From positions 3,038,001 through 3,102,000 of the forward strand of contig NZ_CP051682.1 in assembly GCF_012849215.1 (NCBI RefSeq): DNA of 64,000 nt. Direction: 5' to 3'. The position numbers were made by a program, and so were the translations under genes. Shown here in pieces: positions 26,055-34,106 of the stretch. Every line of letters begins with the position of its first letter. The first letter of the stretch is position 1. The notes under the pieces were generated by a model that searched no databases, was not told where the DNA came from, and was given only the letters and a program-made list of their open reading frames with translations. The stretch is from Mucilaginibacter robiniae (lineage in GTDB: Bacteria > Bacteroidota > Bacteroidia > Sphingobacteriales > Sphingobacteriaceae).

Positions 26055-26939
26055 TTAAGCGTACCGGCGCATCATTTTTACGCAAAACTCTGCATATTCT
26101 TCCAGGTTTTTAGGTGCGCTGGTATGATGTGGCTGAATCCCTTTTTCTTCTGGCGTAAAGCAGAAGGTGATGGTTAAATCAAACTCTTCTAATGCTTTCA
26201 TCATCCGGTCAAACCATTGTTCGGCGTTAGGGCGCAGGTAATCGGCCCAGCTTAAGCCGGTACGCAGGCGTTTTACGCCTAAGCGACGCAGCCATTCAAC
26301 AGCCGACTCCAGCCGAGGGTCTTCAAAGTGAAACCACTGGCAAAGGCCAAATTCAGGCGTATAATCAGAAAAATGTTTTAAGGCCAGTTTAGGTGTGCCA
26401 TCTTCGCGCAGCAAACCCATATAGAAGTGGCGATAGTAAGATGAGCCTTCAGCCTCGCGGTGGCGGGTAGTAGCTCCCCATGATTGTGGCAAATCAAAAA
26501 GGCTGTACCAATGCACCCGGTCTACACGGCCGGATAGTAATTCGGCCGTGCGGCGAAAGCCAAATTCCTGCACTTCTTCAGCACCAAAGGTAGATACGCC
26601 TACTTCGGTTACCCAAACCGGTAAGTTAGTTACCGCTTCAATCTCGGCTATTTTATTCGGCCATTCGTTAATTTCCCAAAGGTTCCAATCTAGCGGGAAA
26701 CCATGTACGGCAACAGCGTTTAAATCATCTAAAGCTCCTGCTTTTTGTAAGCCCTGAAGAAAAGATGGGTCGATAGGAGACATACCTCCCAGTACGCGTA
26801 AAATTCCGGGGTTTTCGGCTTTGGCAGCTTGTGCTGCTATTTTCACCATTTCGGCAAATTTGTGCCATCCTGGATCGACTTCAAAATCCCAATGAGACTT
26901 GTTGTTGGGTTCGTTCCAGAACTTGACTGCTTCAATCAT
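26055..26939 (-). CDS. Glycosidase-like TIM barrel, apparently circularly permuted
   Basis: The 294-residue protein has sequence marks of clan GH-A glycosidases (GH39 beta-xylosidase-like), but in rotated order. It opens with MIEAVKFWNEPNN, the strand-4 acid/base motif (E10), continues to VWVTEVGVSTFGAEE with the candidate nucleophile E112 and VHWYSLFD, and only then shows the segment that normally starts such barrels: ESAVEWLRRLGVKRLRTGLS (about 211-230), LDLTITFCFTPEE-like strand (about 253-265) and, at the very end, EYAEFCVKMMRRYA, which usually precedes the NEP motif. No signal peptide, so it should act in the cytoplasm. It follows the methyltransferase by 19 nt. Activity is unproven; it might act as a transferase or trimming enzyme for the cluster's product. 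Confidence 0.75.
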   Translation of the reverse strand: MIEAVKFWNEPNNKSHWDFEVDPGWHKFAEMVKIAAQAAKAENPGILRVLGGMSPIDPSFLQGLQKAGALDDLNAVAVHGFPLDWNLWEINEWPNKIAEIEAVTNLPVWVTEVGVSTFGAEEVQEFGFRRTAELLSGRVDRVHWYSLFDLPQSWGATTRHREAEGSSYYRHFYMGLLREDGTPKLALKHFSDYTPEFGLCQWFHFEDPRLESAVEWLRRLGVKRLRTGLSWADYLRPNAEQWFDRMMKALEEFDLTITFCFTPEEKGIQPHHTSAPKNLEEYAEFCVKMMRRYA

Positions 26940-26958
26940 AAATATTTAAGTATTTTTC

Positions 26959-27735
26959 TTATTTCTTAGCTGGGTAAACGGCACGTGGCTGATCGTCTAT
27001 AAGCCCAGCACGGCGGCAAATATAAACTTCTAATTCAGGATGTTCAATAATTTCAAAACCCGAGCTTCGTAGCATAGCCTCCATACCAGACCGGTTCGGA
27101 ATCCACCAATTGGTAGGGTCTTGTGAGTAGCGGTGCTCTATAAAGTACATCTGCGGAAAATCCGGGCTTTTAAAAATATCCATATCCCAAAAATCATAAT
27201 CTTCTTTCACAGGCTCAACCTGGTCGCTGCCGCGTTGCATGGATTGGAATATGAACAGATCATTAACTACGTTGTCATATAGTAAATCAAGCGCTAACAG
27301 CGGATGGCGCAGGTGGTACAATACGCCCATAAAAATTACCACATCAAACTTTTCGCCTAGCGAACCTACATCATAAACCGACAAGTTTCTGAATTCAATA
27401 TCAAAACCTGACACTTTAGCGGCATAACGAGCTTGTTCCAAATAGCGGTCGTCTGAGTCAATACCCAGCACGCGTGCTGCACCACGGCGTTTCATTTCAA
27501 TAGAGTAAAAGCCGCCGTTGCAGCCAATATCCAGTACCGATTTGCCGGTTAAATCTTGCGGAATGGCGCTGGCAAAGCTTTGAAACTTCACGTTAGGGTA
27601 ATCTCCCAAAAAGTGGTCGGGCGCGGTTTTTACACCTTTTAAATCAATGTTATGAAACCATTTGCCCAGCTTTTGCAGGTCTTGTTGTATTTGTTCTGTT
27701 GTAAACTCGTTTGGTGAGGTAGTTTGGTTGTTCAT
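26959..27735 (-). CDS. SAM-dependent methyltransferase, CmoB-like class I family
   Basis: The 258-residue protein has a Rossmann SAM site GKSVLDIGCNGGFYSIEMKR (about residues 69-88) followed by ARVLGIDSDDRYLEQA and later VVIFMGVLYHLRHPLLALDL, which resembles CmoB (tRNA mo5U34) methyltransferases. True CmoB proteins are longer (about 320 residues), and the setting between carbohydrate genes suggests a non-tRNA substrate, perhaps a sugar. It is the first gene of the minus arm, 19 nt before the barrel gene. I recall related proteins in similar clusters of other phyla, but this cannot be checked here. Confidence 0.82.
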   Translation of the reverse strand: MNNQTTSPNEFTTEQIQQDLQKLGKWFHNIDLKGVKTAPDHFLGDYPNVKFQSFASAIPQDLTGKSVLDIGCNGGFYSIEMKRRGAARVLGIDSDDRYLEQARYAAKVSGFDIEFRNLSVYDVGSLGEKFDVVIFMGVLYHLRHPLLALDLLYDNVVNDLFIFQSMQRGSDQVEPVKEDYDFWDMDIFKSPDFPQMYFIEHRYSQDPTNWWIPNRSGMEAMLRSSGFEIIEHPELEVYICRRAGLIDDQPRAVYPAKK

Positions 27736-28356
27736 GTTAACCGAAATTTAAGTTGGTTATTGAAGCTTTAGTTAATCGGTGAGCCGTGTGGCAAATTGCC
27801 TGCTCTTGATGTAATTCTGAATGTGCTGCTAAATTACCATCTGTTTCCGAACAGATTTTGGTGCTTTATTGTTTTACGCTTTCTATTTCTTGCGGTACAA
27901 GGTGGACTTTGTTTAACAAAATGTTAACGGGCTAAAAAACTTTTCCTATCAACAAGAGTTAACGAACATAGATGATCCATAACCATCATTAAACTATCGG
28001 TCTAAACAAATAAAATTGTTAATAAGCCGCAGAAGTTTAGTAATTGAAGGAGCATAACAAGTAAGTTTTTTGAAGCAGGAATTGGGGTAGAAAAGGTTGT
28101 TATAGCAACTGAGTAAGTGAGTGTTCCTTTTTATAAGGTGCATAGCTCTGAAAAGGAGAAAATACAGATTAAACAGCACATGAGCGGACGTAAAAGGTCG
28201 GTTTTAACCCTACAAATAGGGTTTTCTGTTAATATTATCGCCTTTATTTCTTCTGTATATACAGAAAACCATATCTTGGTGCTGTGATATGTACACTTAT
28301 ATAGTAATTGTGCCTGTCATGGCTTAAGTGTTGAGGTTTGAAGCTGGGGTGGAAGA
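27736..28356. other. Long divergent intergenic region of the glycan cluster
   Basis: This gap lies between the minus arm and the plus arm and is the longest gap in the cluster. The only strong structures are the overlapping hairpins at 28206-28270. The minus-strand frame at 27994-28179 has no recognised features and is probably not coding. No exact TTTG-N19-TAnnTTTG promoter was seen. Confidence 0.5.
28206..28270 (+). promoter_or_regulatory. Mutually exclusive hairpins, possible attenuator leader
   Basis: Hairpin A is AACCCTA (28206-28212), loop CAAA, TAGGGTT (28217-28223), followed by a short T/C-rich stretch as in a terminator. Hairpin B pairs GGTTTTCTGT (28220-28229) with ACAGAAAACC (28261-28270) perfectly. 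The two share bases 28220-28223, so only one can form. B in turn overlaps the 14-bp palindrome TCTGTATATACAGA (28252-28265). It lies about 300 nt before the first epimerase. No ligand or RNA-binding protein can be named. Confidence 0.35.
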
Positions 28357-28500
28357 ATGGAAAAAAAGCCATTGTTTGACCAGGTTAAGTGGGATTGGAT
28401 AAAGCCTATTTTAGTTTACAGATGTGGAATCTGTAAAGTTATCCGGCAGGAAGCTATCGGCCCTAAGGATAATAACCATGTATGTATTTTATACGGGTGA
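28357..28500 (+). CDS. Possible 47-residue Cys-rich small protein
   Basis: An ATG at 28357 opens 47 codons to TGA at 28500. The product has a tryptophan-rich start (VKWDWIKPI) and then CGIC and HVC, spaced as a possible metal-binding knuckle (C23, C26, H41, C43). The stretch coding for VYRCGICK contains a perfect 9-bp hairpin (28415-28423 with 28429-28437). It precedes the first epimerase by 66 nt on the same strand. Evidence for translation is only the open frame, so it could instead be structured leader RNA. Confidence 0.35.
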   Translation: MEKKPLFDQVKWDWIKPILVYRCGICKVIRQEAIGPKDNNHVCILYG

Positions 28501-28566
28501 AAGTTTGCTGCATTGTAGAAGAAGCATCCTGCTATGTACAACCTAGCCAACGTAATATTTTTAACT

Positions 28567-29682
28567 ATGAAAAATATCTTAATTACTGGCGGAGCCGGCT
28601 TTATTGGCTCCCACTTATGCGACGAATTAATTAGTCAGGGTTATTCTGTTAGAGTTCTAGATAATTTGCTGGCGCAAGTACATGGCGCTGATGCTACACG
28701 TCCCGAATACTTAAATCCGGAAGCGGAATTGGTAGTGGGTGATGTTAGAGATAAAAACATTGTTTTACAGGCCTTAGAGGGAATTGATGCCGTTTACCAT
28801 TTTGCAGCACGTGTAGGCGTAGGCCAAAGCATGTACGAAGTAAACGAGTACACCGATGTAAATAACCGTGGTACAGCTGTTTTATTAGAAGCGCTGATAC
28901 AAAAACCGGTAAAAAGATTAGTGGTAGCTTCCAGCATGAGCATTTATGGTGAAGGTGTATATACTACTGAGGCTGGTGATGTTGTAGAAGATGCTACACG
29001 CCCCTTAGAGCAGTTAAAAAGCGCACACTGGGAGTTGCAAACTGCCGATGGTGTAGCGTTAAACCCTATTCCAACTCCTGAAACTAAAAAGCCTTCTCTG
29101 GCTTCTGTATATGCCTTATCAAAATACGATCAGGAAGTAATGAGCCTGATTTGCGGTAAAGCTTACAACATTCCAACCGTTGCTTTGCGTTTCTTTAACG
29201 TGTATGGTACCCGTCAGGCTTTATCAAACCCGTATACTGGTGTGCTAGCTATTTTTGCTTCACGCTACTTAAACAATAAAGCGCCTATTATTTTTGAAGA
29301 TGGCGAACAAAAACGTGATTTTGTACATGTAAAAGATGTAGCTAAAGCTTGTCGTTTAGCTTTAGAAGTAGAAGAAGCGGCTTACGAAGTATTTAATATT
29401 GGTAGTGGTAACAGCTACACGGTAAGCGAAATTGCCCGTAAGTTGAGCAGTACCATGGGTGTGCAGCACATACAACCTGTTGCAACAGGCGAGTACCGCG
29501 TGGGCGACATTCGCCATTGCTTTGGTGATATCAGCAAAGCTAAACGCATACTGGGCTTTGAACCTGAAGTACAAATGGAAGATGGGTTACAAGAACTGGC
29601 TGTATGGCTGGAAGAACAGGTTGCTGTAGATAATGTGGAGCAGGCTAAAGAAGAATTAGCTGCCAGAGGATTAACTGTTTAA
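28567..29682 (+). CDS. NAD-dependent nucleotide-sugar epimerase/dehydratase (extended SDR) 1
   Basis: This extended short-chain dehydrogenase starts MKNILITGGAGFIGSHLCDE, with the GxxGxxG dinucleotide motif. The ATG at 28567 is preferred over 28534, which would add 11 residues before the strand. The catalytic S-Y-K set is visible in VVASSMSIYGEG and SVYALSKYDQEV. RDFVHVKDVAKA and VFNIGSGNSYTV are typical of the WcaG/RfbB-type family. At 371 residues it is a little long because of a 30-40 residue insertion around 130-165 (VVEDATRPLEQLKSAHWE). It presumably converts an NDP-sugar, but which one is not evident. First clear gene of the plus arm. Confidence 0.9.
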   Translation: MKNILITGGAGFIGSHLCDELISQGYSVRVLDNLLAQVHGADATRPEYLNPEAELVVGDVRDKNIVLQALEGIDAVYHFAARVGVGQSMYEVNEYTDVNNRGTAVLLEALIQKPVKRLVVASSMSIYGEGVYTTEAGDVVEDATRPLEQLKSAHWELQTADGVALNPIPTPETKKPSLASVYALSKYDQEVMSLICGKAYNIPTVALRFFNVYGTRQALSNPYTGVLAIFASRYLNNKAPIIFEDGEQKRDFVHVKDVAKACRLALEVEEAAYEVFNIGSGNSYTVSEIARKLSSTMGVQHIQPVATGEYRVGDIRHCFGDISKAKRILGFEPEVQMEDGLQELAVWLEEQVAVDNVEQAKEELAARGLTV

Positions 29683-29707
29683 TAAGGAAAAATATATTAA
29701 CGCTATT

Positions 29708-30844
29708 ATGGATAGCACACTACTTAACCATACAGATACTTCTGCCTTAACTGACCCACAACATACTATGACAAATAACAGTCAACCGCATACTACGCTT
29801 ATTACAGGGGGAGCCGGTTTTGTTGGCACCAATTTGGCCGATGCTCTTTTATCAGAAGGTAAATCTGTTATCATTTATGATAATCTCTCCCGCGATGGGG
29901 TAGAGAAAAACTTGCGCTGGTTGCAAGAGAAATATCCAGAAAATTTAAGAATAGAAATTGCTGATATCCGGGATGAGCAGGCATTGAAAGAAGCTGTAAA
30001 TGCAGCTGATGCCGTTTATCATTTCGCTGCACAGGTTGCGGTAACCACTAGCTGTGTTAACCCGATTATGGATTTTGAGGTAAACGCCCGTGGTACTTTA
30101 AACCTGCTGGAAGCTATTCGATTGTCAGAAAAGCAGCCACCTTTGGTGTTTACTTCTACCAACAAAGTATATGGTGGTTTAGAAGACTTGAAGGTGATTT
30201 TGAAAGGCGATCGCTACGAGCCTGAAAACTCCAAAATTGCTGATAATGGTATCTCGGAAGAACGAGGTATTGATTTTCATAGCCCATATGGTTGCTCAAA
30301 AGGAGCCGCTGATGCTTATATATTAGATTACGCCAGAACCTTCGGCTTGAAAGCTGTAGTGTTTAGAATGAGCTGCATTTATGGTCCTCACCAATTTGGT
30401 ACTGAAGACCAAGGCTGGGTAGCTCACTTCCTGATTAGTGCTTTAGAAGGTAAGCCACTGACTATTTATGGTGATGGCAAGCAGGTACGTGATGTGCTGT
30501 ATGTTAAAGATTTGATCCGGGCCATGAAAACTGCTCAGGAAAATATGGATTCTTTAACCGGTCAGGCTTTCAATATTGGTGGCGGTGTTGAAAATACAGT
30601 GAGCTTGTTAGAGCTGATTAAAATTATTGAAGACCTGCACGGCGAGCCGATTGATGTTGATTTTGGCGACTGGCGCCCTGGCGATCAGCGTTACTATGTA
30701 TCAGACATCAAAAAGTTTATGCAGGAAGGCCATTGGGCACCTGAGGTATCTGCATACCAAGGCGTTGAAAAATTGTACCATTGGCTGGCAGAGTTTAGAA
30801 ATATTCCGGTAGCTAAAAAAGTTTATTCCGGCCAATCAATCTAA
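29708..30844 (+). CDS. NAD-dependent nucleotide-sugar epimerase (extended SDR) 2, CDP-paratose 2-epimerase-like
   Basis: The 378-residue protein has a 32-residue leader before LITGGAGFVGTNLADAL, so an internal ATG at 29768 is also possible. It carries VFTSTNKVYGG and SPYGCSKGAADAYILDYART, the S/T-Y-K active site, and the TNKVYG form is characteristic of the CDP-tyvelose (CDP-paratose 2-) epimerase group. RQVRDVLYVKDLIRA and NIGGGVENTVSLLEL complete the fold. Substrate specificity is inferred only from these motifs. Its stop is immediately followed by the ATG of the dehydrogenase gene. Confidence 0.88.
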   Translation: MDSTLLNHTDTSALTDPQHTMTNNSQPHTTLITGGAGFVGTNLADALLSEGKSVIIYDNLSRDGVEKNLRWLQEKYPENLRIEIADIRDEQALKEAVNAADAVYHFAAQVAVTTSCVNPIMDFEVNARGTLNLLEAIRLSEKQPPLVFTSTNKVYGGLEDLKVILKGDRYEPENSKIADNGISEERGIDFHSPYGCSKGAADAYILDYARTFGLKAVVFRMSCIYGPHQFGTEDQGWVAHFLISALEGKPLTIYGDGKQVRDVLYVKDLIRAMKTAQENMDSLTGQAFNIGGGVENTVSLLELIKIIEDLHGEPIDVDFGDWRPGDQRYYVSDIKKFMQEGHWAPEVSAYQGVEKLYHWLAEFRNIPVAKKVYSGQSI

Positions 30845-31855
30845 ATGGAATCTGCAATCGACGAAAAAATACCTACACCATCTCCAGCATCCGTAATGGA
30901 TGCTATGGAAATTACCGCTCCCAAAACAGTTACGGTAAAGCAGGTTCCCTTACCTGAACCCGCACCCGATGAGGTGCGGATAAAAATGGAAGGTTGTGGC
31001 CTGTGTGCTTCTAATCTGCCCATGTGGGAAGGCCGTGAATGGTTTACCTACCCGGTTGAAGCCGGCAAGCCCGGTCATGAAGGCTGGGGCCGTATTGATG
31101 CGGTAGGAAAAGATGTAACCGGCTTCGCCAAAGGTGATCGCGTAGCTGCTATCACCTTCAATGCTTTTGCTGAGTACGATATTACCCAAGCCAGTAACCT
31201 GATTAAGCTGCCATCTGAATTAGATGGTATTCCATTTCCTGGCGAGCCTTTGGGCTGCGCCATGAATATCTTTAATCGTAGTGATATTCAGGCCGGGCAA
31301 ACGGTAGCTATTATTGGCATTGGCTTTTTAGGCGCTATGCTGGTACAACTGGCCCATCAGGCCGGTGCTAAAGTAATTGCTTTAACCCGTAAACATTCGG
31401 CGATAGAACTAGCTCAACAGTTGGGTGCAGATGAAATTATCCCACTGGATGACCATTGGCAGATTATTGAAAAAGTAAAACAACTAACCAACGGCAATTT
31501 TTGCGAGCGGGTTATTGAAGCTACCGGCAAGCAATGGCCGCTTGATTTAGCCGCCGAGTTAACCGCCATTCGTGGTAAACTCATTATTGCTGGCTACCAT
31601 CAGGATGGCTTGCGCCAGGTGAACATGCAGCTTTGGAATTGGCGCGGGTTGGACGTGATCAACGCTCACGAACGCGACCCGAAAGAATACTTAAAGGGCA
31701 TGCGTAACGCAGTTGAAGCCGTGCAAGAAGGACGGTTAAGTCCTGAAAGATTGTTTACTCATATTTTTCCGGCTAAAGACCTGCAAAAAGCATTTGAAAT
31801 ACATGATCAGAACCCGGAAGGGTTTATGAAAGCATTAATAACTTTTAACGACTAA
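30845..31855 (+). CDS. Zinc-type medium-chain dehydrogenase
   Basis: The 336-residue protein belongs to the MDR alcohol dehydrogenase family. GCGLCASNLPMWEG holds the first zinc ligand region, GHEGWGRIDAVGKDV the second, and VAIIGIGFLGAMLVQLAHQA the nucleotide-binding loop. It would oxidise or reduce a hydroxyl or keto group, perhaps on a polyol or sugar. The first zinc site appears intact; the structural four-Cys zinc loop is absent. The ATG abuts the upstream TAA with no gap, so translation is probably coupled. Confidence 0.85.
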   Translation: MESAIDEKIPTPSPASVMDAMEITAPKTVTVKQVPLPEPAPDEVRIKMEGCGLCASNLPMWEGREWFTYPVEAGKPGHEGWGRIDAVGKDVTGFAKGDRVAAITFNAFAEYDITQASNLIKLPSELDGIPFPGEPLGCAMNIFNRSDIQAGQTVAIIGIGFLGAMLVQLAHQAGAKVIALTRKHSAIELAQQLGADEIIPLDDHWQIIEKVKQLTNGNFCERVIEATGKQWPLDLAAELTAIRGKLIIAGYHQDGLRQVNMQLWNWRGLDVINAHERDPKEYLKGMRNAVEAVQEGRLSPERLFTHIFPAKDLQKAFEIHDQNPEGFMKALITFND

Positions 31856-31861
31856 TATTTA

Positions 31862-32872
31862 ATGAACGGCACTATGGTAGAAAATAAACCCAAGTTAGGG
31901 TTTATTGGTGTGGGCTGGATTGGAAGAAACCGCTTACAAGCCATTGCAAATGAAAATATAGCCAACATCAAGGTCATCTCTGACCCGAACCAGCAATTTG
32001 CAGAAGAAGCGTTGCTGTTGGCTCCGCAAGCTGAGGTGATGCCTTCCTTGCAGGAAATGATTACGTCTGATCTGGATGGCGTGATTATCGCCACGCCAAG
32101 TGCCTTGCACGCCTCACAATCTATCGAAGCTATTCATGAGGGTAAGGCAGTTTTTTGCCAAAAACCTTTAGGCCGCAATGCGGAAGAGGTGAGAAACGTA
32201 GTGCAGGCTGCTCAGGATAAAAATGTGCTGCTGGGTGTAGATTTTTCTTACCGCTTTACCCAAGGTATTCAAGCCCTGAAACAGGTGCTGGATTCAGGCG
32301 AACTCGGGACTATTTACGGTGTTAACTTAGTTTTTCATAATGCCTACGGGCCCGACAAACCTTGGTACTTCGACCCTAAACTGGCTGGTGGCGGTTGCGT
32401 GATGGATTTAGGCGTGCATTTGGTTGATCTATTGGTATGGTTGTTTAACAACCCCGAGGTAAACGAGGTAAACAGTCAGCTTTTTTCAAAAGGCAAACCA
32501 ATTACCAATGTTGAGGAACAGGTAGAGGATTATGCCGTAGCGCAAATGCTGATTAATAGCAGTATTGCTGTGCAATTCGCCTGTTCATGGAATTTGCCGG
32601 CTGGGGTTGATGCGGTAATTGAAGCCAGCTTTTATGGTACCAACGGCGGCGTTTCTTTCAAAAACATCAACGGTTCTTTTTACGATTTCGTTACCGAGCG
32701 TTTTTACGGTACTTCGCGCCAAGCCATCAGCACACCGGGTGATGCCTGGGGCGGCAAAGCTGCCATCAATTGGGCCGAAGAACTGGCCGCTAAAGGTAAC
32801 CAGTTTAACCCGGAAGCCCATCAATATGTTAAAGCTGCCGAAATTTTAGATAAAATCTATAATAGAAAGTAA
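31862..32872 (+). CDS. Gfo/Idh/MocA-family oxidoreductase
   Basis: This 336-residue NAD(P)-dependent enzyme starts KLGFIGVGWIGRNRLQAIAN, then DGVIIATPSALHASQSIEA, and AVFCQKPLGRN, the family's (E/C)KP motif with catalytic lysine. GGGCVMDLGVHLVDLLVWL carries the conserved aspartate/histidine pair. Family members act on myo-inositol, glucose-6-phosphate-like or UDP-sugar substrates, often at carbon 3. It follows the dehydrogenase by 6 nt. With the neighbours it suggests a redox-modified sugar or cyclitol. Confidence 0.88.
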   Translation: MNGTMVENKPKLGFIGVGWIGRNRLQAIANENIANIKVISDPNQQFAEEALLLAPQAEVMPSLQEMITSDLDGVIIATPSALHASQSIEAIHEGKAVFCQKPLGRNAEEVRNVVQAAQDKNVLLGVDFSYRFTQGIQALKQVLDSGELGTIYGVNLVFHNAYGPDKPWYFDPKLAGGGCVMDLGVHLVDLLVWLFNNPEVNEVNSQLFSKGKPITNVEEQVEDYAVAQMLINSSIAVQFACSWNLPAGVDAVIEASFYGTNGGVSFKNINGSFYDFVTERFYGTSRQAISTPGDAWGGKAAINWAEELAAKGNQFNPEAHQYVKAAEILDKIYNRK

Positions 32873-32881
32873 TAGGCACTT

Positions 32882-34003
32882 ATGATTCTGGATGAGCAGC
32901 AAGCCATAAAAAAAGTACTCATGACTGCCGATACCGTTGGCGGTGTGTGGACTTATGCGCTTGATTTATGCCGTGCTTATCATAACCGGGGCATCCAAGT
33001 ATGTTTAGCTACGATGGGTGCACCCTTAGCCGTTAGTCAACAAGCAGAAGCCAATCAAATACCAAATTTGGATGTCCGCGAAAGCCACTACAAGCTGGAG
33101 TGGATGGATAACCCTTGGGAGGATGTGAAACACGCCGGCGAATGGCTGCTAAGTCTGGAAAAAGAGATAGAACCGGATATCATCCATTTAAACGGTTATG
33201 CACATGCGGCTTTAAGCTGGCATGCACCTGTAGTGGTAGTAGCCCATTCATGTGTGCTATCCTGGTGGCAGGGCGTAATTGGTGGCCGAGTTCCGGCAGA
33301 GTGGGATAATTATAAGCATTGTATAACCCAAGGCCTAAAAGCTGCTGATGTAGTTGTAGCCATATCTCATACTTATGCTCAACAATTAGAGCAGTTATAT
33401 AGTTGCGGTAATGATATCAAGGTTATCTATAATGGCCGTGATACTAGCCTGTTTTATACTGCTGATAAAAAGCTTCAGGCCTTTGCTATGGGGCGCATAT
33501 GGGATGAGGCCAAAAATCTTTCTCTGCTAGGCAAACTAAACAACCAAGCGCAGCTTCCCATCTTGGTAGCCGGCAACAATCGCCATCCGGATAATGGTGA
33601 GCTGGTATCTATCCCCAACGTACACATGTTGGGTACTTTAAGTCCGGCCGAGGTACGGGAGCAGTTAGCTGCATCAGCTATTTATATTCTTCCGGCCAAA
33701 TATGAGCCTTTTGGTTTATCGGTATTGGAAGCTGCTTTATCGGATTGCTTATTACTACTGGCTGACATTCCTACCCTGAAAGAATTATGGCAGGATACCG
33801 CTTTGTACTTCAACCCAGATCAGCCCGATGAATTAGATGCGTTGTTGAATGAGGTAACACAAAACTGGCAGCAATATCAACATTTAACGCAATGTGCTAA
33901 AGTAAGGGCACAGATGTTCTCGTTAGATACAATGGTGAACAATTATCTGACCCTGTATCAAAACATGGTGCAAAAGGCTGCACTTACAAAAGTTATTAAT
34001 TAA
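32882..34003 (+). CDS. Glycosyltransferase family 4
   Basis: The 373-residue GT-B fold enzyme has VLMTADTVGGVWTYALDLCR at the N-terminus, a middle interdomain segment IKVIYNGRDTSLFY, and the donor-binding E-x7-E region ILPAKYEPFGLSVLEAAL typical of GT4. No signal peptide or membrane segment. It retains the sugar configuration (family knowledge). Donor and acceptor are unknown. It follows the Gfo/Idh/MocA gene by 9 nt. Confidence 0.9.
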   Translation: MILDEQQAIKKVLMTADTVGGVWTYALDLCRAYHNRGIQVCLATMGAPLAVSQQAEANQIPNLDVRESHYKLEWMDNPWEDVKHAGEWLLSLEKEIEPDIIHLNGYAHAALSWHAPVVVVAHSCVLSWWQGVIGGRVPAEWDNYKHCITQGLKAADVVVAISHTYAQQLEQLYSCGNDIKVIYNGRDTSLFYTADKKLQAFAMGRIWDEAKNLSLLGKLNNQAQLPILVAGNNRHPDNGELVSIPNVHMLGTLSPAEVREQLAASAIYILPAKYEPFGLSVLEAALSDCLLLLADIPTLKELWQDTALYFNPDQPDELDALLNEVTQNWQQYQHLTQCAKVRAQMFSLDTMVNNYLTLYQNMVQKAALTKVIN

Positions 34004-34106
34004 ATACAATATATAAGTTGTTTGGCGGCTTAGCACCATCATGAAGCTTTGTAGCCGAACACATCAGCCCAATTACAAGGGCTTTATCACATAAAAACTC
34101 AGGAAT

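Noticed and set aside
27994..28179. 61-codon minus-strand frame in the divergent gap
   Set aside because: No conserved features, no usable ribosome site and low complexity; probably chance.
28340..28500. Riboswitch in the glycan cluster leader
   Set aside because: Several hairpins are present, but no sequence matches a known aptamer core such as TPP, cobalamin, SAM or preQ1, so no riboswitch is annotated.
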